Of a DNA stretch of 5,233 nt, positions 1 through 5,233 are shown piece by piece. The DNA lies in contig CAYTTV010000113.1 in the NCBI GenBank assembly GCA_964440915.1, positions 1 to 5,233 on the forward strand. The letters are read 5' to 3'. The stretch comes from CAMPJM01 sp964440915 (lineage in GTDB: Bacteria > Bacteroidota > Bacteroidia > Cytophagales > Cyclobacteriaceae). The stretch's first letter is position 1; each line of letters begins with the position of its first letter. A program made the translations under genes and the position numbers. A model generated the notes under the pieces. The model worked only from the letters and a program-made list of their open reading frames with translations, had not been told where the DNA came from and did not search any database.

Positions 1-19
1 ACAAGGACTCCCTAGAAAG

Positions 20-31
20 GCGATTAATCGC
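20..31. repeat. 12-bp perfect palindrome upstream of the first gene
   Basis: GCGATTAATCGC reads the same on both strands. The hexamer AATCGC at its right half recurs at 48-53, just before the start codon of the first gene. The octamer AGGCGATT at 18-25 recurs at 468-475 in the terminator behind that gene. This could be the edge of a dispersed palindromic element or cassette junction cut off by the window, a regulator site, or chance. Nothing here identifies a transposase or integrase. Confidence 0.4.
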
Positions 32-63
32 TATTAGCACTTCAGTAAATCGCAAAGCCAACA

Positions 64-438
64 ATGATAAAAACTATAGCCTCTATAATACTTTTTACAA
101 TGACAGCTTTTGGACAAACAAGCATTAATTATGTCAAGATGATAGATACCGAGGAAACGGAAAGTTGCTTTTCAAGAACAAATTTTGAAAGCGTTGTAAA
201 ATATCTCGCTGACCAAATCAAAAAAAACAATACGGTTTTTTATCAGTATGGCGATTATGAACTTTATTTAAACGATACGTCAGAAATTTTCCTAAAAAAG
301 GACGGATATACTTTATCCAAAGTAATAAAAGGAAAGGGCGTCTTTGCTGTGGCAAAAAGAAAGCAAGACCATGACAAAATATTAAAAAAAACAAATCACC
401 TATTTTGCCAAATGCTTTTATTAGCAAATAAGGAATAA
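64..438 (+). CDS. Small secreted protein of unknown function
   Basis: I do not recognise this 124-residue protein. It starts with a typical signal peptide: Lys3, a hydrophobic stretch over residues 4-16, and a likely cleavage after AFG at about residue 17, so it is probably exported to the periplasm. The mature part is about 107 residues, rich in Lys, Tyr, Asp and Glu, with two cysteines (Cys35 and Cys115) that could form a disulfide. Residues 56-85 look like alternating beta strands (TVFYQYGDYELYLN and following) and residues 99-121 look helical. No catalytic motif or lipobox is visible. The start is the first ATG in frame and fits the signal peptide; no Shine-Dalgarno sequence precedes it. 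The gene is markedly AT-rich (17 G/C in the 60 bases 181-240) compared with the transporter gene beside it. It stands alone, convergent with its neighbour and closed by its own terminator, which would fit an acquired gene. Confidence 0.7.
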   Translation: MIKTIASIILFTMTAFGQTSINYVKMIDTEETESCFSRTNFESVVKYLADQIKKNNTVFYQYGDYELYLNDTSEIFLKKDGYTLSKVIKGKGVFAVAKRKQDHDKILKKTNHLFCQMLLLANKE

Positions 439-479
439 AAAAATCGCCTGCCCTAGTTAATCAGAGCAGGCGATTTTTT
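438..479. terminator. Bidirectional rho-independent terminator between convergent genes
   Basis: A 14-bp perfect inverted repeat (AAAAAATCGCCTGC at 438-451 pairing with 466-479) encloses a 14-base loop. The stem has a GC core (CGCCTGC) and ends in an A-run on the left and a T-run on the right, so it gives a hairpin followed by a U-tract on either strand. It begins at the last base of the stop codon of the upstream + strand gene and lies 20 bases past the stop of the - strand transporter. It therefore probably ends both convergent transcripts. Confidence 0.9.
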
Positions 480-499
480 AACAAGCTGCAATTAAACAA

Positions 500-1729
500 C
501 TATTCCACAATAGTTTTAGCTCTAGGTGCTTTCTTGTTTTGCCATATAAAGAATATCGTAAACAGCACGATCAATATAGCCGGAAAAATCGCCATTTTAG
601 CTAGTGTAGCCTGGCCTGCCATTAGCTCTAGCTCATCGCCTGTAAGCCCTGTAGCGGCCATGGCCGATCTAGAGTTATCGATCCACCTTCCGATGATCGG
701 CTGGAAAATGGAGGTAGAGAACATGCCCACGCCTCCGATAATAGACATGCCTAATGCACTGCTCAAAGGTACTCTTTGGGCAACGGCACCCACCATAACT
801 GGCCAGAAGTAACAAACGCCAATAGCAAAAAAGATGGCTGCGACATAGGCCATAGGCCCGGTAACAACGCTAAACATATAAATGCCTATAGTGGCTACTA
901 TGGCGGAAATCAACAATACGCCTGTCTGGCCTAGTTTTGCAACAACAGGACCTGCAAAGAATCTTCCTACCGCCATTAACCCTGTAGTAAGTGCCAAAAT
1001 GATCATGGCATCGGCTCCGCTACTGCCCAATATGATGCTTACCCACTGGTTAGGACCAAACTCGGTGATGGCTGTAAGTGCCATGCAGCAGAACAAGAAA
1101 ATATAAGTTGGGGTCAACATGGCTTTAAAGTTCTGAGAAAGCGAGGTAGCACCATGTACTGATGGCTTTGGAAATGCTTTACCATAAAATAAAACAGCAT
1201 ATATAATAGTGGGCACCATCAATACCCACATCTGGATTTCCCAAGACATTCCAAAGTCCGTCATCACCTTCGAAATGATCGCACCAAGGAAAATCCCGCC
1301 AGGAAACCACATGTGGAACCTGTTCATCATTTTATTCATTTTATTGCCGGAGTACATGTCTGCAATCATAGGATTACAGGCTGCTTCTGTACATCCGTTA
1401 CCAAAACCAATAAACAATGTAGATAAAAGAAGCAATTCATAACCGCCAGCATATATGGTCAAAATAATACCAAGCGTGTGTGTTACAAAAGCCACTCGCA
1501 TAATATTAGCAGGGCCAAAGGAATGGTACACAAGCCCTCCGATAATCATGGAAATTGGGAAACCTAAAAACCACATGGAGTTAATAAAACCCAACTGTTG
1601 GGCAGTCAGGTCAAACTCCCTGCCCAGCTCTGGCAATATCCCTGCCCTAATGGCAAATGTGAAAGCAGTTGTAATAAGCGCAAAACAGCTGCCATTGAAC
1701 AATGCACTCTTATTGATGTTGTCTTTCAT
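500..1729 (-). CDS. Major facilitator superfamily (MFS) transporter, likely sugar or organic acid
   Basis: This 409-residue protein has the length and layout of a 12-helix MFS carrier in the inner membrane. Hydrophobic segments lie at roughly 12-34, 46-67, 76-95, 99-120, 143-158, 165-183, 208-225, 240-260, 268-288, 292-315, 325-345 and 378-396. The loop after helix 2 (GGLVYHSFGPANIMR, 64-78) sits where MFS motif A belongs but lacks the usual acidic residue. Polar or charged residues within or next to helices (Arg28 in helix 1, Asn111 and Glu115 in helix 4, His139 in FHMWFPGG, Glu223 after helix 7) are candidates for substrate or proton binding. A 30-residue loop precedes helix 12. It reads as intact, with an ATG start and TAG stop. 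It lies 39 bp downstream of the AraC-type regulator gene with no terminator between, so the two are probably one operon. Carriers of this general type in Bacteroidota often sit with carbohydrate genes, but the substrate cannot be assigned here. Confidence 0.9.
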   Translation of the reverse strand: MKDNINKSALFNGSCFALITTAFTFAIRAGILPELGREFDLTAQQLGFINSMWFLGFPISMIIGGLVYHSFGPANIMRVAFVTHTLGIILTIYAGGYELLLLSTLFIGFGNGCTEAACNPMIADMYSGNKMNKMMNRFHMWFPGGIFLGAIISKVMTDFGMSWEIQMWVLMVPTIIYAVLFYGKAFPKPSVHGATSLSQNFKAMLTPTYIFLFCCMALTAITEFGPNQWVSIILGSSGADAMIILALTTGLMAVGRFFAGPVVAKLGQTGVLLISAIVATIGIYMFSVVTGPMAYVAAIFFAIGVCYFWPVMVGAVAQRVPLSSALGMSIIGGVGMFSTSIFQPIIGRWIDNSRSAMAATGLTGDELELMAGQATLAKMAIFPAILIVLFTIFFIWQNKKAPRAKTIVE

Positions 1730-1768
1730 TGTTGAAGTATTTGTGTTAAATAATAATTTATTTCTCTG

Positions 1769-2662
1769 TTAAAAATTGCCGTATGTTTCTACGTTCAGTG
1801 TATGGTATATTTTTCGATAATAGAAGGGGGTCTGCTCCATCACCTCCTTAAATTGCTTGTTGAAATTTGACAGGGTATTATAGCCGCACTCCAAAGCAAT
1901 GTGATAGATGTTTAACTTTTCTTCTTGAAGTAATTTGCAAGCATGGTTGATTCTAACCTCCTTAAGAAACTCTGAGAATGACTTATTGACATGGGTCTTA
2001 AAATAACGGCTGAATGAAGTAGGTGTCATGTTCACCAGTTCAGCAATTTCTTTCAGTTCTATCTGCTGACTGAAATGCTTCATGACATGTTCATAGACAA
2101 TATTCATCCGATCGGTAGAGATTTTATTTAACGGGGGGTTATAACCATACCGCGTGATGGGATGGATCTCTGTTGACATGGCAATTTCATTGAATATCTC
2201 CAGCAATTGAATGACGCTTTTAAACCCTCTCATTTCAAGCAGTTCTTGCATCATCTTGCTTACCTTTTCCTTTGTTTTTCCCAATACTTCAATGCCCCTT
2301 CGTGCCTTCTCAAACAAGCTCCAGATAACTTCCATCTCTTCCTTGTGCTTTATGGAATCTCCCAGAAAGTTTTCTTGAAAGTAAATGACGATACCAGCCG
2401 TCCTCCCAGGTTCATTTTGCTCAAAATAGTCATTGTCATTTCTCCAGACATGAGGCAGGTTAGGCCCTGTAAAAATGAGATCCCCTGCTTTAAAAGGCTT
2501 CATAGAATCACCTATAAAGCGCATCCCCTGCCCTTTTAAGACTAAAAACAATTGGTATTCTGAATGGAAATGAAATGTGGGATCAAAATAAGGCTCCACA
2601 AGCTTTTTGATGACAAAAACTTTGGAATCTGAAATTGAGGACTTTTTTACAAAACGCTTCAT
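1769..2662 (-). CDS. AraC family transcriptional regulator with cupin sensor domain
   Basis: This 297-residue cytoplasmic regulator has two parts. Residues about 15-100 form a cupin-type ligand domain with HFHSEYQL (His31, His33, Glu35), a glycine-rich turn (LKGQGMRF), and GPNLPHVWRND carrying His71, the usual pattern of a cupin pocket that may hold a metal. Residues about 186-286 form the AraC-type DNA-binding domain with two helix-turn-helix units, the first around 201-229 (IELKEIAELVNMTPTSFSRY) and the second around 251-279 (NIYHIALECGYNTLSNFNKQ), ending in the family signature TPFYYRK. A helical linker spans about 106-165. The family normally activates genes in response to a small molecule, often a sugar. 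The adjacent downstream transporter gene is the likeliest target and the two are probably co-transcribed, which is inference. The ATG start has no Shine-Dalgarno sequence. An 11-residue tail follows the last helix-turn-helix; the protein looks complete. Confidence 0.93.
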   Translation of the reverse strand: MKRFVKKSSISDSKVFVIKKLVEPYFDPTFHFHSEYQLFLVLKGQGMRFIGDSMKPFKAGDLIFTGPNLPHVWRNDNDYFEQNEPGRTAGIVIYFQENFLGDSIKHKEEMEVIWSLFEKARRGIEVLGKTKEKVSKMMQELLEMRGFKSVIQLLEIFNEIAMSTEIHPITRYGYNPPLNKISTDRMNIVYEHVMKHFSQQIELKEIAELVNMTPTSFSRYFKTHVNKSFSEFLKEVRINHACKLLQEEKLNIYHIALECGYNTLSNFNKQFKEVMEQTPFYYRKIYHTLNVETYGNF

Positions 2663-2949
2663 AAAAAATAAAAATCAGACTCCATGGAAGAAATGCCCTT
2701 ACTGGAATCCAACAAGTGGGCACTCAAACCTTTTAAGTTATCGCAAACGATAGCATAAGTCAGCATTCAAATATTCATTTTTAGTAGTGGAGAGCTTCTA
2801 CAGCCCTAAATGTCAACATAACACTTTTGAAATTATAACTTTTATCTTCTTTTCACAAAAAATTTCTGTATTTCTTTTCTCTAAAAGTCGCTGTTATCTT
2901 TTATTCGAAAGGCGTGAAATCGGGGGAAAGATGCTGAAACATAATATCC
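2663..2949. other. Intergenic region upstream of the AraC-type gene
   Basis: These 287 bases separate the end of the amidase gene from the start of the regulator gene, both on the - strand. They are AT-rich and hold an inverted repeat at 2737-2754, described separately. I see no convincing rho-independent terminator for the amidase gene and no exact match to the Bacteroidota promoter consensus. A 24-codon + strand reading frame (2684-2758) is present but unsupported. Confidence 0.6.
2737..2754. promoter_or_regulatory. Inverted repeat, candidate operator/promoter of the AraC-type operon
   Basis: TATCG-CAAA-CGATA (2739-2752) is a perfect 5-bp inverted repeat with a 4-base centre, extended outward by a G-T mismatch and a G-C pair. 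It ends about 75 bases upstream of the regulator's start codon. On the - strand its left arm and centre read TATCGTTTG, which is one base longer than the Bacteroidota -7 element TAnnTTTG, and a TTTG lies 15 bases upstream (2771-2768). This would place an operator across a promoter. The GCAAACGATAGC core (2743-2754) also resembles a LacI-family operator around a central CG. None of these readings is proven. Confidence 0.35.
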
Positions 2950-4218
2950 TCACAACACAATGAGCTTTTTTTCAAATAGATGGCTGGCTTCTTGAATCTT
3001 CACAATGTACACACCTGCCGGGAGGTGGCGCACGCTAAAGCTCACCTCGCCATTGGCTATGGTCACAAAGTCGAGCTTTACTTCCCTGCCTCGCACATCG
3101 TAACATTGCCACTGAAAAGAAGCAAAATCCGCCGTGGGCACCCGGAAGATATCAGCCGTGGGATTGGGTATGAGCATAAATTCCTCAGCTTCCTCTTCTG
3201 TCTGGCAATCCTGCATATAGGCAGCCACTTCTTGCCTTGCTTGGGGCAATAAGGCATACACATTGTCACCGGGGCACTCTGTGCTGCAACCATCTCTATG
3301 ACCTGCTATTACGCCAAGCTGGCTATTGGCAGGATGATAAAATGCCGCCAGTGGATCCAATTCATCCTTTGATGCCTTCCAAGCCAACAGTTGCTGCAGC
3401 GCGTCCATCATGGCTACTGAAGGCTGTGCCGAACCATACTCTCCCAATAAACACACGCCCATGGTACCGGTGTTGCTACCACAAAAATGCGCTCCTAGCA
3501 CATTGTCCTGAGCGCCATGGCCAGGATCTCGTCCTTCGAAAATAGTGCCATCTGGCGCAATAAGATAGTTATAGCCCACATCCGACCATCCATTCCCTTC
3601 TGTATGTAGCAGATAGATATTTCTTACCACGTTGGTATAGTCATGAAGACGGTTGCTGGTAGCAGAATGGTGCACGATGAGATGCGCTACTTTACTAAAA
3701 CTACGGGTATAAGAAGGAGGGGCAAGTCCTGCTCGCCATTCTTCTTGTCCTATGGTTTTAGGGGCTTCACAGGTATCATGGGTTTCTGCACCAGGCTTGT
3801 CCAATCTTTTGTTTATCGGCTCGCTCTTCTTCCCTATTGCATTTAGATATATGATCGTAATTTCTTCTTCAAGATCATTGGCCAGCAATGTAAATGTTTC
3901 CATTTCGTCAGGAAAAATGATCAGGTGGCTTTGCAGGCCCACTTCTAACGGCGCATGTATATCAGGCTTTAAAAGAAAAGTATCGGAATCTGCGACGATG
4001 GAAGCCCCAGCAAAGGAGGTGCAGCTAGAACAGCGCACAAAAGCACTGGTAAAGGAAAACCCTGGCCTGATAGCATAAGACTCTCCGGATTGAATAGTAT
4101 GTGCTTCACTCAGATAACGATCTCCTCTTCTCTCAATAACACCAGAACCATGCTGCGCTGAGACAAAATGAACTCCAACAACTAAAAAGAAAAAGAGAGG
4201 AAGAATATGTATTTTCAT
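2950..4218 (-). CDS. Secreted PGRP-type N-acetylmuramoyl-L-alanine amidase with type IX secretion tail
   Basis: This 422-residue protein should hydrolyse the bond between N-acetylmuramic acid and L-alanine in peptidoglycan, outside the cell or at its surface. Residues 1-21 are a signal peptide (hydrophobic core 5-19, cleavage likely after SAQ or VSA). Residues about 24-135 form a beta-rich domain that I cannot assign, with a CxxC pair (Cys63, Cys66). Residues about 155-337 are a peptidoglycan-recognition/Amidase_2 domain, beginning IGQEEWRAG. All expected catalytic positions are present: His183 in IVHHSAT, Tyr216 in WSDVGYNYLI, His307 in GHRD, Thr313 and Cys315 in STECPGD. By family knowledge His183, His307 and Cys315 bind zinc. 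Residues about 348-422 are a type A C-terminal sorting domain: LIPNPTADIF, the LPAGVYIVKI strand and the final KKLIVL. Such tails direct export through the type IX secretion system found in Bacteroidota. It appears monocistronic with its own promoter. Roles in wall turnover, feeding on other bacteria, or competition are all possible. Confidence 0.93.
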   Translation of the reverse strand: MKIHILPLFFFLVVGVHFVSAQHGSGVIERRGDRYLSEAHTIQSGESYAIRPGFSFTSAFVRCSSCTSFAGASIVADSDTFLLKPDIHAPLEVGLQSHLIIFPDEMETFTLLANDLEEEITIIYLNAIGKKSEPINKRLDKPGAETHDTCEAPKTIGQEEWRAGLAPPSYTRSFSKVAHLIVHHSATSNRLHDYTNVVRNIYLLHTEGNGWSDVGYNYLIAPDGTIFEGRDPGHGAQDNVLGAHFCGSNTGTMGVCLLGEYGSAQPSVAMMDALQQLLAWKASKDELDPLAAFYHPANSQLGVIAGHRDGCSTECPGDNVYALLPQARQEVAAYMQDCQTEEEAEEFMLIPNPTADIFRVPTADFASFQWQCYDVRGREVKLDFVTIANGEVSFSVRHLPAGVYIVKIQEASHLFEKKLIVL

Positions 4219-4247
4219 GCGTTCATTTTAGGATTACCTTACCTGCA

Positions 4248-4277
4248 CAAAATTAACCAATAAGACCTCAACCCCAA
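4248..4277 (-). promoter_or_regulatory. Candidate Bacteroidota promoter of the amidase gene
   Basis: On the - strand, TTG (4277-4275) is followed after 19 bases by TAATTTTG (4255-4248), an exact match to the Bacteroidota -7 consensus TAnnTTTG with a -33 TTG at the expected spacing. The start codon lies 29 bases downstream of the -7 element, giving a short leader. No other exact TAnnTTTG with suitable spacing was seen in this divergent intergenic region. Confidence 0.55.
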
Positions 4278-4432
4278 TTTTTTGTTTGAGCATTTACTGT
4301 TTTCTCGATAATCCCTCTCATGTATTTGAGATGCTGAAAAAGTTTAAAAGCGATTTCCCTCACTAAAAATACTTTTTGACTAAATTTAAACTTTACTAGT
4401 CAGTGAAAAAATCAAGTTCAAGTCTTACCATT

Positions 4433-4954
4433 ATGATTTTACAAAAACCACAGCCTCAAGATTATCCCCAATTTTATACTTCTTATATAGATCGGGTGGG
4501 CGACAATGTGACCGAAGTATTGGAAAACCAAAACACCACTTTTCATGCTTTTATAAAAAACATACCGGCTGGAAAAGAGGATTATCGGTATGCCGAAGGA
4601 AAGTGGTCCGTGAAAGAGGTAATAGGCCATGTAATAGAGGTAGAACGTATTATGGCTTATCGGGCTTTGGCCATCAGCCGGGCCGATCAACAATCGCTGC
4701 CTGGCATGGACGAAAACAGCTATATGGTCAATAGCAATTACGATGACCAACGTTTAGCCGATTTGGCAGAAGAGTTCTTGCACCTTCGAAAAGCCAACAT
4801 TTATCTTTTCAAATCCTTTTCGCAGGAAATGCTCAATCGCAAAGGAATAGCCAACGGCAATCCCATTACTGTTGCTGCCTTGATCTATATTGTTGCAGGA
4901 CATTTAGCCCATCATGTACAAGTGCTTAATGATAGATATTTAGCGGCTGTGTAA
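4433..4954 (+). CDS. DinB/YfiT-like metal-dependent protein, possible thiol transferase
   Basis: This 173-residue cytoplasmic protein has the length and pattern of the DinB superfamily, four-helix-bundle proteins that bind a divalent metal through three histidines. Those are visible as His66 in KWSVKEVIGHVIEVER and His157 and His161 in AGHLAHHVQVL; His160 is a further histidine beside them. The KWSVKEVIGH segment and the PGMDENSY motif (90-97) are typical of the YfiT/BstA-like branch, some members of which transfer bacillithiol or a similar thiol to electrophiles. Whether this one does is unproven. I start at the ATG at 4433, which gives MILQKPQPQDYPQFY, the usual beginning for this branch. 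A GTG at 4403 would add ten residues (MKKSSSSLTI) with no ribosome-binding site and looks less likely. It is divergent from the amidase gene across a 214-bp region; no promoter on this strand was clear. No terminator directly follows. Confidence 0.88.
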   Translation: MILQKPQPQDYPQFYTSYIDRVGDNVTEVLENQNTTFHAFIKNIPAGKEDYRYAEGKWSVKEVIGHVIEVERIMAYRALAISRADQQSLPGMDENSYMVNSNYDDQRLADLAEEFLHLRKANIYLFKSFSQEMLNRKGIANGNPITVAALIYIVAGHLAHHVQVLNDRYLAAV

Positions 4955-5177
4955 AACCCGTCGTTAAATATGCACCTGAAGAAATTCAATCTGTGGTATG
5001 GACCTGGCCTGTGCATTAAAAGTTGTTCTCAGTTTTACCTTTCGACCCCAGGGGAATGACAACAAACCAATCGTTTGGGTATTAATGTATGAAAAATTCA
5101 CATTATTAATTTTACCTATCGCATATTTCAGGATTCGATAGAAAAAACTCAATAAGCCAATGTCAAAAGATGAGGGC
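4955..5177. other. Intergenic stretch without a supported gene
   Basis: These 223 bases follow the DinB-like gene. A - strand frame stays open from 5191 to 4964, but its only upstream start is a GTG inside the terminator stem, so it is not a credible gene. The part at 4964-5060 is less AT-rich than the rest and includes CCCCAGGGG (5046-5054). It could be a decayed coding fragment or a dispersed repeat. Confidence 0.5.
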
Positions 5178-5214
5178 AAAAAAAATGGCACCCTTCCTAT
5201 ACAAAAGTGCCATT
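5178..5214 (-). terminator. Rho-independent terminator for a - strand gene beyond the right edge
   Basis: AATGGCAC (5184-5191) pairs perfectly with GTGCCATT (5207-5214) across a 15-base loop. On the - strand the stem runs into eight T residues (complement of 5185-5178), the classic terminator form; on the + strand no T-run follows. The transcript it ends must come from the right. All three - strand frames meet a stop between 5233 and 5218. One of them (AAG GTT GAA TAA, stop at 5224-5222) would put a gene end eight bases before the hairpin, but too little sequence is visible to call a gene. Confidence 0.8.
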
Positions 5215-5233
5215 GTACTAATTATTCAACCTT

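Noticed and set aside
534..1772. Four + strand open frames opposite the transporter gene
   Set aside because: They lie antisense to a clear 12-helix transporter, and have no recognisable domains.
2980..4078. Several + strand open frames inside the amidase gene
   Set aside because: They are antisense shadows of a gene with complete catalytic motifs and domain structure.
4377..4402. TGACT and AGTCA inverted repeat upstream of the DinB-like gene
   Set aside because: Five-base arms separated by 16 bases in AT-rich DNA are easily due to chance, and no promoter element lines up with them.
4403..4432. Upstream GTG start for the DinB-like protein
   Set aside because: It would add a low-complexity MKKSSSSLTI with no ribosome-binding site; the family usually begins at the equivalent of the ATG at 4433.
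4970..5016. ATGCAC and GTGCAT arms as a possible hairpin
   Set aside because: Six-base arms with a 35-base loop and no flanking T-run do not make a convincing structure.
4964..5191. 75-codon - strand reading frame
   Set aside because: Its start is a GTG inside the stem of a strong terminator and it has no recognisable domain, so it is not a credible intact gene.
1..5233. A new defence, mobile or secondary-metabolite system
   Set aside because: No nuclease, recombinase, transposase, CRISPR repeat, toxin-antitoxin pair or biosynthetic enzyme is visible; the genes are individually recognisable housekeeping or accessory types.

Overview
This window looks like chromosomal DNA from a member of the Bacteroidota, probably a free-living Cytophagales-type bacterium. 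Three things point there: a secreted enzyme with a C-terminal type IX secretion sorting domain, start codons with no Shine-Dalgarno sequence in front of them, and one upstream region that fits the Bacteroidota promoter pattern (TTG, then TAnnTTTG). Genus and species cannot be read from the sequence.

Layout from left to right. Bases 1-63 carry a 12-bp perfect palindrome. Next is a small AT-rich gene on the + strand for an unrecognised secreted protein (64-438). A symmetrical hairpin terminator (438-479) separates it from a convergent two-gene unit on the - strand: an AraC-family regulator (2662-1769) followed 39 bp later by a 12-helix major facilitator transporter (1729-500). The 287-bp region upstream of the regulator holds an inverted repeat that may be its promoter/operator. 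Then comes a - strand gene for a secreted peptidoglycan-recognition-type amidase with a type IX secretion tail (4218-2950), with a recognisable promoter. Divergent from it is a DinB/YfiT-like metal-dependent protein (4433-4954). The last 280 bp hold no supported gene, only a terminator for a - strand gene lying beyond the right edge.

How the genes relate. The regulator and transporter are probably co-transcribed, and the transporter's substrate or a derivative may be the regulator's ligand; that substrate cannot be named from sequence. The amidase should cleave the MurNAc-L-alanine bond of peptidoglycan outside the cell or at its surface. The DinB-like protein is cytoplasmic and may act in thiol transfer. 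The amidase, the DinB-like gene and the regulator/transporter unit do not form one obvious pathway. I found no CRISPR array, RNA gene, recombinase, toxin-antitoxin pair or recognisable defence system. The most interesting items are the amidase's unassigned N-terminal domain, the inverted repeat in front of the regulator, and the AT-rich orphan gene with its flanking palindromic DNA.
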